From JAUIIK01 sp041390865 (GTDB lineage Bacteria; Chloroflexota; Chloroflexia; Thermomicrobiales; CFX8): a stretch of 64,000 bases of DNA. The stretch is from positions 1 through 64,000 of the forward strand of contig JAWKPC010000018.1 in the NCBI GenBank assembly GCA_041390865.1, read 5' to 3'. Shown here piece after piece: positions 24,716 through 33,704 of this stretch. Made by a program: the position numbers and the translations under genes. Numbering within the stretch: position 1 is the first letter of the stretch; every line of letters begins with the position of its first letter. A model generated the notes under the pieces. That model made no database searches. It had not been told where the DNA came from and worked only from the letters and a program-made list of their open reading frames with translations.

Positions 24716-25657
24716 TCAAGCTCCCGGCAGCATCTGCCGTGCCACGAACAAGAGGTTGGCCGGGCGTTCGGCCATGCGACGCATCAGATAGGGGTACCAG
24801 TCGGGGCCAAAGGGAGTCGCAATCAGGACCTTGTAGCCGCGGTTCAGGAGATCTCGCTGGAGGTCGGTGCGGATGCCGTAGAGCATCTGGAACTCGAACT
24901 TGTCCTGGCTGATGTTGTTGCGGGTGGTGAACTCGATGACGTAGTCGATGATCCGGTCGTCGTGGGTCGCGACTGCCGTGTAGCCGCCGTGGGCCAACGA
25001 GTACTTCACCGCCCGGAGATAGGCGACATCGACCTCGCGCTTATCCGGGTAGGCGATCTCGGCCGGCTCCAGGTAGGCGCCCTTCACGATGCGCAAATCC
25101 GGTTGATATTCCATCAGCATCTTCAGGTCGCGTTCGGTGCGGTAGAGATAGCTCTGGAGGACGGTGCCGACGTTGTCGTGACCGGAGGTCCGGAGGTTGC
25201 GGTAGATCAGGATCGTGACATCGACCCGGCTCGACTCTTCCATGTCGATCCGGACGAAGGTTCCAAGTGTCGCCGCATGCTCGACGATCCGCTCCAGGTT
25301 GCGATAGGCGATCTCTTCCCCGAGATCGAGCCCGAGGTGCGTCAGTTTGACCGAGAGGTTGGTCTTGAGCCCCTCGGCGTGGAGCCGGTCGAGGATGTAG
25401 ATGTACTCGCCGACGACGGCCAGCGCTTCGGCTTCGTCGGCGATACCCTCGCCAAGCAGGGTCGTGTTGGTCTTGAACCCCTCGTCTTCGAGCCGCTTCA
25501 GATTGACGATGGCCTCGTCGATATCCTCACCGGCGACGAAGCGAGCCGCCCCGAGTTGCATCCCGTACTTGTCGACGACCGATTCGACGGCCGGATTCCC
25601 CACAGCCAGCAGGATGCCCTTGCGAAATAACGTGTTGAGATTCAGACCGGCACTCAT
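24716..25657 (-). CDS. Proline dehydrogenase
   Basis: A 313-residue monofunctional PRODH, the FAD-dependent enzyme that oxidises L-proline to pyrroline-5-carboxylate and passes electrons to the quinone pool. The beta-barrel motifs are present: L-S-V-K-L-T-H-L-G-L-D, R-I-D-M-E-E-S, R-I-V-K-G-A-Y-L-E-P, A-T-H-D-D and the C-terminal substrate motif Y-L-M-R-R-M-A-E-R-P-A-N, whose two arginines bind the proline carboxylate. Length is normal for the short Deinococcus/Thermus form. Ribosome site AGGGAGAA precedes the ATG. No P5C dehydrogenase is in the window. Confidence 0.95.
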   Translation of the reverse strand: MSAGLNLNTLFRKGILLAVGNPAVESVVDKYGMQLGAARFVAGEDIDEAIVNLKRLEDEGFKTNTTLLGEGIADEAEALAVVGEYIYILDRLHAEGLKTNLSVKLTHLGLDLGEEIAYRNLERIVEHAATLGTFVRIDMEESSRVDVTILIYRNLRTSGHDNVGTVLQSYLYRTERDLKMLMEYQPDLRIVKGAYLEPAEIAYPDKREVDVAYLRAVKYSLAHGGYTAVATHDDRIIDYVIEFTTRNNISQDKFEFQMLYGIRTDLQRDLLNRGYKVLIATPFGPDWYPYLMRRMAERPANLLFVARQMLPGA

Positions 25658-25725
25658 GGTGTGTTCTCCCTTATCTTCCAGGGCAATTGTAGTGGGTTAG
25701 CGTATCCGGTATTGCTCTTTCCGTA

Positions 25726-25821
25726 GAGACGTGCCGTTGGCGCGTCTCAATTCGTCACCATGATGTCACCTGACGTTGGCAGACATCAAACGCAAGACGC
25801 GCCAGCGGCACATGTCTACAT
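25726..25821. repeat. Paired hairpin REP-like element
   Basis: Left unit 25729-25749 (AGACGTGCCGTTGGCGCGTCT) and right unit 25797-25819 are each internal palindromes and are inverted copies of one another over about 21 bases (one mismatch, one two-base bulge), separated by 47 bases. The GTAGAGACG...CGTCTC form is a repeat known to me from intergenic regions of Chloroflexota and cyanobacteria. It sits between the M20-like gene and proline dehydrogenase and could form a large cruciform. Confidence 0.65.
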
Positions 25822-25845
25822 AAGCTCTAAAGGCTGAGAAGATGC

Positions 25846-27330
25846 CTACCCGGCATCATTCCCAACGTAGTTGTAGATCGTGGCGACGTAACCCTTCTCG
25901 GCGCCGGCGAGGCCATAGACCCGGTCGTTGCCCTCGATGACGTAGTACTCGTCGTAGCTGTGGGCGCGGCCGCCGTGACCGAGCGCGCCGAGCGCGAGAG
26001 GGAGCTGCAGCGGGTCGCGGTTGAAGAGATAGGCTGGCCAGTAGGGACCGAGCCCGCCCGCCCCGGTGCCGGGCATCAGCCGGTACTCGACGCCGAACTC
26101 GTCGTACATCCCGAAGACGGCCCGCATGATGTCGGTGTCGTAGCTGGCGACGACCCAGGGCACGTCGCCGATGACGTTGATTTCCACATCTTCGTAGCCG
26201 CGGCTGTCAAGGTGGGCGCGGACCTTCGACAGCAGATCCTGGCCATCCTGGTCGGGGACGTAGCGGCAGTTGTGCTTGCTGGTGACGCTGTTCGGCATGA
26301 TCGAGCCGGCCGTACCGGGCGTCGTCAGGCCGCCCCAGATGCCGTCCATGTTCAGGCTGGTGCCGAAGATCGAGTCCTGAAGCAGCTCCCGGCGCGACTT
26401 GCCGGGGATGAACCCGCCGATGCCGAGCAGCCGGGCCGTCGCTTCCAGATCGACATCCTCGACCATCGCATCGAGCATCCGCTGGTCGTCGGCGCTCGGC
26501 GGCTGCTGGCCGTCGTACCAGCCCTCGACAAGGATCGTGTTGCCGTTGTCGCTGGTCAACGTGTTGAGCATCTCGATGTGCCGCCAGGCGATGCTGTCGA
26601 CGGTGCGCTTGTAGGTGCCGTGGATGTTCGATTTGGCCGGACCCCGGCCCCACGACTCGCCGCTGGTCGTCAGCTCGAAGTAGAGGCAGCCCTCCGAGCC
26701 GGACATCGGCTTGGCGATCCCGTTCTGATCCTGCCAGCCGAACCCGAGCATCGCGTCGGCCTGGCGGAGCCGTTCGGCGTTGCGATGGATGAACTCGTGG
26801 AGCCCGATGCTCATCCGCTCTTCGTCGCCCTCGGCAATGAGCATCAGGTTGACCGGCAGCTCCCCGGCGACGGCCTTGATTGACATCAAGGCATTGAGCA
26901 GCGCCATCTGCGGGCCTTTGGAATTGATTGTTCCCCGGCCGATCATGACCGCCTTGAACGGCTCCTGCTCGATGATCTCACCGGCGTGTGGCGGTTTCAC
27001 CCAGCGGTCCGGATCGCCAGTGGGCATCGTGTCGTACATGAAATAGAGCAGCAGCGTCTTCTCGGCTCCGGCGTCGTAGTGGCCGAAGACGACCGGGTTG
27101 GCGATCGTTCCCCAGCGCGTTTCGCCGATCGGGTCGATCTCGACCGTCTGGCAGCCCAGCTCCCGGAAGAACGACGCCGTCAGCTCGGCGCACTCCTGGA
27201 TGCCCTCGCCGGTGTTCGAGATCGACGGCTGGCTGATCCAACTCCGCAGCCGCTCGATGTGATCGTCGATGTTCGTGTCGATATGGTCGTAGATGGCCTG
27301 CTTGAGATTTGCGTTCACTGTGCGCTCCAT
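25846..27330 (-). CDS. M20-family peptidase homologue with altered metal ligands
   Basis: About 494 residues with the M20 (dipeptidase/carboxypeptidase) two-domain layout. The family motif that normally reads G-H-x-D is L-L-L-Y-F-M-Y-D-T-M-P-T-G-D-P, so the first metal His is Met. The bridging Asp in G-R-G-x-x-D-x-K-G is Asn here: G-R-G-T-I-N-S-K-G-P. The catalytic E-G-D-E-E and the C-terminal A-H-S-Y-D-E-Y are kept. It may hydrolyse with a single metal, use another chemistry, or have lost activity. The start is ATG 27330, or more likely GTG 27318, for which the ATG overlaps a GGAG ribosome site. Context: proline and peptide catabolism. Confidence 0.85.
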   Translation of the reverse strand: MERTVNANLKQAIYDHIDTNIDDHIERLRSWISQPSISNTGEGIQECAELTASFFRELGCQTVEIDPIGETRWGTIANPVVFGHYDAGAEKTLLLYFMYDTMPTGDPDRWVKPPHAGEIIEQEPFKAVMIGRGTINSKGPQMALLNALMSIKAVAGELPVNLMLIAEGDEERMSIGLHEFIHRNAERLRQADAMLGFGWQDQNGIAKPMSGSEGCLYFELTTSGESWGRGPAKSNIHGTYKRTVDSIAWRHIEMLNTLTSDNGNTILVEGWYDGQQPPSADDQRMLDAMVEDVDLEATARLLGIGGFIPGKSRRELLQDSIFGTSLNMDGIWGGLTTPGTAGSIMPNSVTSKHNCRYVPDQDGQDLLSKVRAHLDSRGYEDVEINVIGDVPWVVASYDTDIMRAVFGMYDEFGVEYRLMPGTGAGGLGPYWPAYLFNRDPLQLPLALGALGHGGRAHSYDEYYVIEGNDRVYGLAGAEKGYVATIYNYVGNDAG

Positions 27331-27436
27331 CTTCAGTTGGCAGCCGTCGAAATTCCGGTGTCGACTATAGTAGCCGGGCGGGGACTTCCGGGAAGTGGTT
27401 GTATGGATGCATGGCGCAAGGATAGAGAGTCGTCTG

Positions 27437-28420
27437 ATGCGAGCAATGGTGATCGATGAGTATGGCCCACCTGATGTACTGCATATGGCTGAAGTGCCGA
27501 AGCCAACCCCTGGTCCCGATGATGTTCTGATCAGGGTCCACGCAACCCAGGTTGCCGCGGCGGACTACCGCGTCCGCGGCTCAAACTTCCCGGCTTTCGC
27601 CTGGTTACCGGCGCGGATGATGTTTGGGTTGAGACGGCCGAAGTTTCGGATTCTCGGCGGCAATTTCGCCGGGGAGGTCACGGCCGTTGGCAGCAATGTC
27701 CGGCGTTTCGATGTGGGTGATCGTGTGTTCGGCTCGACCAGCGGAAAATTCGGCGCCTATGCCGAGTTCCTTTGTATCCCGGACGACACAGCGATGACGA
27801 AGATGCCGGCCGGCATGACCTACGAAGAGGCTGCCGCCATACCCTTCGGCGCCCTCACCGCTACCTTCTGGCTACGCGACAAGTGTGACATCAAGCCTGG
27901 TCAGGATGTTCTGATCTACGGTGCCTCCGGCGCGGTTGGCACGGCTGCCGTGCAACTCGCGAAGCACTTTGGAGCCGCGGTGACGGGCGTCTGTAGCACA
28001 GCCAATGCGGAACTCGTGGAGTCGCTCGGCGCAGACCGGGTCATCGACTACACGAAGACCGACTTCACGAAGGAAGGCCGGCGATACGACGTCATTTTCG
28101 AGACGGTGGGCAAAAGTTCGGTTGCCGGTGGCATGGGTGTACTGAAGGACAATGGAATCTATCTTGCTAATGCAATCGGGATGTCGACGCTTGCTCAGAT
28201 GCTGCGGTACTCGGTCGGTAGCAGCAAGAAGATCATCGGGACGGTCGCACGCTTTAGCCGCGAAGATCTGGAATTCATCCGCGACCTCTACGACGCCGGA
28301 GAGTTCAAAGCCGTCATCGACCGCAGCTATCCCTTCGAGGAGATGCCAGAAGCCCACCGCTACGCCGACACCGGTCACAAGAAAGGCAACGTCGTCGTGA
28401 TGATCGAGCATGAAGGGTAG
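27437..28420 (+). CDS. NAD(P)-dependent zinc-free alcohol dehydrogenase/quinone oxidoreductase (MDR)
   Basis: About 327 residues of the medium-chain reductase family. GroES-like N-terminal domain (D-V-L-I-R-V-H-A-T-Q-V, N-F-A-G-E-V-T-A-V-G), then a Rossmann fold with V-L-I-Y-G-A-S-G-A-V-G-T-A-A-V-Q-L-A and the family's A-A-I-P-F-G-A-L-T-A. The structural- and catalytic-zinc cysteines are absent, so it belongs to the quinone-oxidoreductase-like branch that reduces alpha,beta-unsaturated carbonyls or quinones with NADPH. Start chosen at ATG 27437, since upstream residues are outside the family. Divergent from the M20-like gene. Confidence 0.88.
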   Translation: MRAMVIDEYGPPDVLHMAEVPKPTPGPDDVLIRVHATQVAAADYRVRGSNFPAFAWLPARMMFGLRRPKFRILGGNFAGEVTAVGSNVRRFDVGDRVFGSTSGKFGAYAEFLCIPDDTAMTKMPAGMTYEEAAAIPFGALTATFWLRDKCDIKPGQDVLIYGASGAVGTAAVQLAKHFGAAVTGVCSTANAELVESLGADRVIDYTKTDFTKEGRRYDVIFETVGKSSVAGGMGVLKDNGIYLANAIGMSTLAQMLRYSVGSSKKIIGTVARFSREDLEFIRDLYDAGEFKAVIDRSYPFEEMPEAHRYADTGHKKGNVVVMIEHEG

Positions 28421-28456
28421 ATCAACCACGGAATTCCGGCGGTGCTCGCTGATCGG

Positions 28457-28738
28457 TTACACGCCGACGAGCAAGCCTTCTTCCTCCGGCGGTTCCACTC
28501 GATGCTTCTCTGCGAAGATTCGGCAGATGTGCGTTGTGTGGCGCGGTGATTGGTATGCGACAGGGGCAGTGGCTCGAACTGCCGGGTAGACGAAGTCGTC
28601 CAGGGCGACGCGATCGAATCGGTCGCCGTGAACCTGACAGCCTATGCGTGCGTCGATAGGGCTAACCAGAGAACCGTCGAAATTCGGTTGCATCGTCGAG
28701 ACGATCCCATCGATCCATGCGTTTTCCCTTGCCGACAC
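28457..28738 (-). CDS. Doubtful small reading frame in the 28.4-28.9 kb gap
   Basis: The interval 28421-28888 has no recognised gene. This reverse frame (GTG 28738; ATG 28693 also possible) encodes 78-93 residues with sensible codon use (P-I-D-A-R-I-G-C-Q-V-H-G-D-R-F-D, ending E-E-E-G-L-L-V-G-V) but no clear ribosome site and no family I recognise. It could be a fragment of a larger gene. Treat as a weak call; otherwise the interval is leader and promoter space. Confidence 0.25.
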   Translation of the reverse strand: MSARENAWIDGIVSTMQPNFDGSLVSPIDARIGCQVHGDRFDRVALDDFVYPAVRATAPVAYQSPRHTTHICRIFAEKHRVEPPEEEGLLVGV

Positions 28739-28888
28739 TCAGGCCGCTGGACTGCCAGACACGAATGTCCACGCCCCGCGAATCCATGGGGCCGGATATC
28801 CGCCTACCACTACATAGATCGGTTCGAAGGACATTGTTGCTACTATCACTCTAGCTAGTGTTCAGACAGGTCGAGTGCAGCAGGTGCA

Positions 28889-29620
28889 CTATTCGATTAG
28901 TAATGCCCGCAGACCGTCAATCGAGTCATGCTCCAGGCCGTGATGCAGGAAATAGCCCTCGATCGAGCCGTGGGTGGTGCGGAGTGAGTCGAGCATGGAT
29001 TGGATTGCCTCGGGGGCAATTGCGTCGCCGGGGTGGGGATCGGCATCGGATGGTTCGGGCGGGAGCTCGCCGCGTTCGATCAGGAAGGCGATCCAGCGAG
29101 GCATGTGCCGGGCGGTAAGCGAATAGTCTTCGACGATCGTCTCGTCATCGACACCGAGCAGCGCCAGCAGGAGCGCAATGATCAGGCCGGTACGGTCTTT
29201 GCCGGCCGAGCAGTGGACCACGGCCGGGAGCGTGTCCTGAGCGGCTATCGCCTGGACGATGCGCGCAGTATCGTCGCCGCAGCGTTCGACGAGCGGCAGA
29301 TAGGCCAGCCCCACCGGAAGATCGGGAACACCGCTGAGCCGCTCGATGTCGCCGAACGGGACATGATGACGAGTGATATCGGTCTTCGCCAGCCTTCCGG
29401 GCGTCCCGGAACGCGCCAGGTCATCCGGCCAGCGGATGTCGACGACCGTCTTCAGGCCGAGGTCGTCTTCGAGACGCCGTACACCCACGGCGGAAATGCG
29501 GTGCAGATCACCCGAGCGATAGAGTCTCTTCCAGCGAGTTTGACGGCCATCGACCGTCGGATAGCCGCCGATATCCCGGAAGTTGAAGACACCGGGAAGG
29601 TCGATCGACCTCTGGTTCAA
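28889..29620 (-). CDS. Tyrosine/serine protein phosphatase (Tyr_phosphatase 3 type)
   Basis: 243 residues. The catalytic P-loop V-H-C-S-A-G-K-D-R-T-G fits C-x5-R phosphatases, and the N-terminus N-F-R-D-I-G-G-Y and Y-R-S-G-D-L-H-R-I is the mark of the bacterial LipA/MptpB-like family, which dephosphorylates phosphotyrosine and/or phosphoinositides. Start is the TTG at 29620, overlapping the esterase stop (ATTGA), so translation is coupled. No signal peptide. It is the last gene of the run AI-2E-like transporter, D-aminoacylase, esterase, phosphatase. Confidence 0.88.
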   Translation of the reverse strand: MNQRSIDLPGVFNFRDIGGYPTVDGRQTRWKRLYRSGDLHRISAVGVRRLEDDLGLKTVVDIRWPDDLARSGTPGRLAKTDITRHHVPFGDIERLSGVPDLPVGLAYLPLVERCGDDTARIVQAIAAQDTLPAVVHCSAGKDRTGLIIALLLALLGVDDETIVEDYSLTARHMPRWIAFLIERGELPPEPSDADPHPGDAIAPEAIQSMLDSLRTTHGSIEGYFLHHGLEHDSIDGLRALLIE

Positions 29621-30573
29621 TTGCGAAGCACCGTATCGAAGAACGCGTCGACTCGCTCGTCGAACTGCCGGACGATCTCCAGGCCGGTTGGCATCAGATT
29701 GAAGCCGTGGACCCCGCCGGGGTAGATCGCCAGATCGGTGGCGTTCCCGGCCGCTGCCCAGCGGGATGCCATGAACAACGAGTCGTCCAGAATCGGATCG
29801 AGTGTCCCGACGCTGAACAGCGCCGGGGGCATGTCGCGGAGATCGGCGAACAAGGGCGAGATATCCGGGTCGCGCAGGTCGTTCTCGGGTAGAAAGTGAT
29901 CGACGAACCACTCGACGACTGGCGTTGACAGCACGAGGTTGTTGTCGCCCCAGTTGGCGCAGCTCGGCGTCATCGAGAGATCGTAGGCTCCATAGACGAG
30001 GTTGGCTCCCTGGAACGGCGTGATACCGTGGCGATCGCGGAGTCTCAGCAGCGTCACGACCGAGAGATGCGCCCCGGCCGATTCGCCTCCGATGATGAGC
30101 CGGTCGGTTCCAAAGACAGACATTGCGTTTTCGATGAGCCAGAGCGCAGCGATCTCGCAATCGTCCGGACCGGCAGGATAAGGATGCTCCGGCGCGAGCC
30201 GGTACTCGACGCTGACGACGGCTATCTGGTTGGCATCGGCTTCCCGTAACCGCGCATCGTCACTGTCGTCGGCCGAGCCGAGCACCCAGCCGCCTCCGTG
30301 GATGTGGAGATAAACGCCCCGGATCGTCTCCGGCTCGAACACCCGAAGCGTCAGGTCGCCGCCTGCTCCATCGATGACTCGCTCTTTAGCGCGATCGGAA
30401 TGCACGATCGGACCGCGCCATGATCTCCCCTCGCGCCGGGCGTTACGAATCTGTTGGGGAGTGGCGTCCGTCATCGGCGGAGCTTTGTCAAGTTCCTCTT
30501 TCAGCTTCGAGTTGAAGCGGCGCGTTTCCTCGCTGATTGCTTCTGGGCGGAACAGGGCCGGTTCGACGTACAT
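29617..30573 (-). CDS. Alpha/beta-hydrolase esterase (hormone-sensitive lipase family)
   Basis: 318 residues. H-I-H-G-G-G-W-V-L-G is the HGGG oxyanion motif; G-G-E-S-A-G-A-H-L is the nucleophile elbow; the acid lies in S-V-G-T-L-D-P-I-L-D and the histidine in G-G-V-H-G-F-N. This is the bacterial HSL/type IV esterase group, cytoplasmic, acting on short acyl esters. An N-terminal cap of about 60 residues is present. It lies 12 bases after the D-aminoacylase stop and overlaps the phosphatase start, so it is mid-operon. Confidence 0.9.
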   Translation of the reverse strand: MYVEPALFRPEAISEETRRFNSKLKEELDKAPPMTDATPQQIRNARREGRSWRGPIVHSDRAKERVIDGAGGDLTLRVFEPETIRGVYLHIHGGGWVLGSADDSDDARLREADANQIAVVSVEYRLAPEHPYPAGPDDCEIAALWLIENAMSVFGTDRLIIGGESAGAHLSVVTLLRLRDRHGITPFQGANLVYGAYDLSMTPSCANWGDNNLVLSTPVVEWFVDHFLPENDLRDPDISPLFADLRDMPPALFSVGTLDPILDDSLFMASRWAAAGNATDLAIYPGGVHGFNLMPTGLEIVRQFDERVDAFFDTVLRN

Positions 30574-30585
30574 CTCAGGCCCACT

Positions 30586-32298
30586 CTATTGGGCGTTCAG
30601 CCGTAAAGCTCTGCCCGGCCGCTCGCCGGTCTGCTTGCCGTCGAGGACGGCGGGGACGCCATTGACGATGACGTGGTGGATGCCGCGGGCATAGGTCTCG
30701 GGATAGTCGTAGTAGCTGGGAGTGTCGATGATCGTGTCGGGGTCGAAGATCGTGATGTCGGCCCAGGCTCCCGGGCGGATGACGCCGCGGTCGTAGATCC
30801 CCATCGCGTTGCAGGGTAGCGAGGTCATCTTGCGGATGGCGTCCTCCCAGCGCAGCCAGCCCTTCTGCCGAACGTAGCGGCCGAGGATCATCGGGAAGAT
30901 GCAGTACTGGGTCGGGTTCGGCACGCCCGGCCGCTTCTCCCACATCGCCTTCGTCTGGGCGCCGTCGCCACCGAACGAGACCCAGGGATGCTGGACCATC
31001 AGCTTCAGATCTTCATCCGTCCAGCTAGTGTGGAAGACCTTGGCCGTATCCCAGTCGGCGGCGATCGCCTGGAAAAGAACGTCGAACGGGTCCATGCCCT
31101 CCTCCCGGGCAATCTCCGCGGCCCGGCGGCCTTCGAAGCGCCGTTCGGCGCAGATCTTGAACTCCAGGCCGTCGGCCCAGTCGCCGCGAGCCAGCGGCCC
31201 TTCGGAGTAGGCTTCGCCGGGTTTGGCGGTCGGCGAGACATACCAGCGCGACGATGCGCCGTCGCGAAGCTCCTGCTTCAACCGCTCGCGGCTCTCCGGG
31301 TCCCGCATCTCCTGCTTGAACGCCTCGTGTCCATCGGCGGTTGCCGACTCCGGCAGCATGTCACGAGCCAGGGCGGTGAAGGTCAGCGACTCGCTGTATC
31401 CGAAGGGCATCAGGTCGGCCGTCACCTGGAGGCCGCGTTCGCGGCCCTGGTCGATCATCGAGAGGATGCTCTCGGCCGGGACGCCGCGGTGTCGTCCGGC
31501 GACGCCGATGTGGGAGATGATCGAGGGGATATCGGCCTGCTCGCTGATATAGAGCGCCTCTTCGGTCGAGGACACGACGTCCATGCCGTAGTCGCGCATG
31601 TGGTTCGAGTAGATGCCGCCATATTCGGCCGCGATTTTGCAGAGCTCGATCAGCTCCTCGACATCGAAGTCCATCTCCTTGTGACTGCCCGATTCGGTCG
31701 AGACGCCGAAGGAGCCCTCGCGCATCGACTCGTGGGTCATCTGCTTCATCTTCTCGAACTCGTCGTCGGTCGGTTTCCGGCCATACTCACCGTATGCGGC
31801 CAGACGCAGCGCGACCTGGCCGGTGAAGTTGAGGTAGTTCGTGCTCGGCTTCGCGGCGTCGATGGCGCTGAGGTAGCCGTCCATCGTCGTCCAGTTGAAG
31901 TCGACGCCGTGGTCGGCCAGCAGCTTGCGGCCCTCCTCGGCGCTGCAGACGGTGAAGCGTTCGTCGATGTCCGGCGTCCACCACTCGCGGAAGAAGACGT
32001 CGCCGATCGGCGCTGCCGAGTAGCCGCAGTTCCCGGCGACGTCGAGCGTCGCCCCTTGCAGCAGCTTGTTCTCGTTGGTCGGGTCGGCCAGGATCAGGTA
32101 GTCGGAATGGGCGTGGGCATCGACGAAGCCGGGCGAGACAACCAGCCCCTTTGCGTCGATCTCCTGCTCGGCTTCCACTCCGTTAAGCTTCCCAAGCGCG
32201 GCGATCTTGCCGTCCTTGATCCCGACATCGGTCTGAAACCAGGGGTTGCCGGTGCCGTCGATCACCATTCCATTGCGTACAACCAGGTCAAGCTTCAT
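30586..32298 (-). CDS. N-acyl-D-amino-acid deacylase (D-aminoacylase) family amidohydrolase
   Basis: 570 residues, longer than the 480-530 norm. Amidohydrolase barrel: G-F-V-D-A-H-A-H-S-D (first metal His pair), N-C-G-Y-S (Cys metal ligand typical of D-aminoacylases), I-S-H-I-G-V, and G-D-G-A-Q-T near the C-terminus for the catalytic Asp. Ends with the usual small beta domain (P-G-A-W-A-D-I-T-I-F-D). Removes the acyl group from N-acyl-D-amino acids, or cleaves a related dipeptide. ATG has GGAGGGA upstream and overlaps the transporter stop by ATGA. Confidence 0.9.
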   Translation of the reverse strand: MKLDLVVRNGMVIDGTGNPWFQTDVGIKDGKIAALGKLNGVEAEQEIDAKGLVVSPGFVDAHAHSDYLILADPTNENKLLQGATLDVAGNCGYSAAPIGDVFFREWWTPDIDERFTVCSAEEGRKLLADHGVDFNWTTMDGYLSAIDAAKPSTNYLNFTGQVALRLAAYGEYGRKPTDDEFEKMKQMTHESMREGSFGVSTESGSHKEMDFDVEELIELCKIAAEYGGIYSNHMRDYGMDVVSSTEEALYISEQADIPSIISHIGVAGRHRGVPAESILSMIDQGRERGLQVTADLMPFGYSESLTFTALARDMLPESATADGHEAFKQEMRDPESRERLKQELRDGASSRWYVSPTAKPGEAYSEGPLARGDWADGLEFKICAERRFEGRRAAEIAREEGMDPFDVLFQAIAADWDTAKVFHTSWTDEDLKLMVQHPWVSFGGDGAQTKAMWEKRPGVPNPTQYCIFPMILGRYVRQKGWLRWEDAIRKMTSLPCNAMGIYDRGVIRPGAWADITIFDPDTIIDTPSYYDYPETYARGIHHVIVNGVPAVLDGKQTGERPGRALRLNAQ

Positions 32299-33389
32299 GT
32301 TCTTCCCTCCGATTCTGTGGCATTTTCGGAGAGTTCGGGCGTGCGGTCAATCCTCGGCGGCCAGATTTCCTCGACGATGGCCCAGATGACGACGGAAACC
32401 GGAACCGCCAGCAGGATGCCGATGATACCGGCCACCTCAGCCCCGGCTAGCAACGCGATGAGTACGACGACGGGCGGAAGCTCGACGCCGCGCCCGAGGA
32501 AGTAGGGCATCACGATGTGGGCCTCGATCTGAGCCAGGACGATATAGAGCACGAAGGCGGCGATGGCATGACCGGGGCCAACTGTCAATGCCAGCGGGAC
32601 CGCCAGCAGAATGGTGACGACGCCGCCAATGTAGGGAATAACTTCGAGCACCGCCGCGATGACGCCGAGCGAGATGGCGAACGGCACGCCGATTATCCAG
32701 AGCCCGAGGCCCATGGCGGTGCCGAAGCTGAGGGCGACAAGCGCCTGGCCACGCGCCCATCCGCCAATGCGGTTACGGGCCGATTCGTCGATCGTCTCGA
32801 CACGGCTGTGGTGGGCCTCGGGCAAGAACCGGATGATCGCCCTCGGCACAAGATCCGGGCGGACAGCCAGGTAGTAGGAGATGACAAGGGTGACGAAGAG
32901 CAGCACGAGCCCGCGTCCTGTCGATATCGTGACCTCAGTCAAACGGACCGCCAGCGTGTCCAGGTTGTTCGACAGGCTGTCCGAGACGCTGGAAAAGCTC
33001 AGATGAAAGTCCCGGTTCGGCGCAACTCGATTCACGAAATCTTCGACCCTGGTCTGGTATTTCGGAATCTCTTCGTCGGCCGTCGCGACTTCGGCACTGA
33101 CCAGCGGGATAAGCAGGAGCACGATACCGGCCAGGATACCGATGAGTAGCAGATAGATGAGCAGCACCCCGGCCTGCCGCGGAACACGCTGCTCCTGGAG
33201 CCAGGTCACCGGTTGATCGATCGCCGCCGAAATCAGCACGGCCGAGAACACGACGATCATGACGTTGACGAGATGCAGCATGGCCCAGATGGCCGCGACG
33301 ATCCCCAGTACCGTCAGGATCGTTCGACGGGATATTGCGACGGTCAGGGAGCGATGCGCGGGTTGAGATGGACTGTCTTCAGGAGTCAT
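32295..33389 (-). CDS. AI-2E family transporter (PerM-like)
   Basis: About 364 residues from ATG 33389 (GAGG five bases upstream; an upstream GTG/ATG frame of 29 residues lacks hydrophobic character). Eight or so helices with the family features: G-Q-A-L-V-A-L-S-F-G, E-V-I-P-Y-I-G-G-V-V and Y-F-L-G-R-G-V-E-L-P-P-V. AI-2E/PerM proteins export small molecules or act as antiporters in the inner membrane; the AI-2 role holds only for some. It is first in a four-gene run with overlapping ATGA to the deacylase. Confidence 0.9.
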   Translation of the reverse strand: MTPEDSPSQPAHRSLTVAISRRTILTVLGIVAAIWAMLHLVNVMIVVFSAVLISAAIDQPVTWLQEQRVPRQAGVLLIYLLLIGILAGIVLLLIPLVSAEVATADEEIPKYQTRVEDFVNRVAPNRDFHLSFSSVSDSLSNNLDTLAVRLTEVTISTGRGLVLLFVTLVISYYLAVRPDLVPRAIIRFLPEAHHSRVETIDESARNRIGGWARGQALVALSFGTAMGLGLWIIGVPFAISLGVIAAVLEVIPYIGGVVTILLAVPLALTVGPGHAIAAFVLYIVLAQIEAHIVMPYFLGRGVELPPVVVLIALLAGAEVAGIIGILLAVPVSVVIWAIVEEIWPPRIDRTPELSENATESEGRT

Positions 33390-33530
33390 ATTGCCTCGAT
33401 CATCTTCGTGAATCGGATGCCGTCGTTCAGATTGGAAGCCGCCATCCAGGCCCTCAACCGAGTCGCCGGCCTGCAATCTGATTGAAGCGCCAGATCAGCT
33501 AGCGTTCCAGGTGCCGGGTTCTCAACCGCG

Positions 33531-33558
33531 GGTATCTTGATAGATCGATTCAGATACC
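33531..33558. promoter_or_regulatory. Palindrome in divergent promoter region
   Basis: Perfect 7-bp inverted repeat GGTATCT-N14-AGATACC between the divergent transporter operon (start 33389) and the oxidoreductase gene (33705). A candidate operator; no regulator gene is adjacent. Confidence 0.45.
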
Positions 33559-33704
33559 TCGTGATGCCGGTGCGTGAAATGAACAGCTCCTACCCTGAAA
33601 CACTACTACTTGCACGGGATCTGGCGTTCTGAGACGATGACGAGATAAACATCGGGATTTGAAGAGTGGCGTGGACCTGATAACCAGCCTGTTTGGGGAG
33701 CAAC

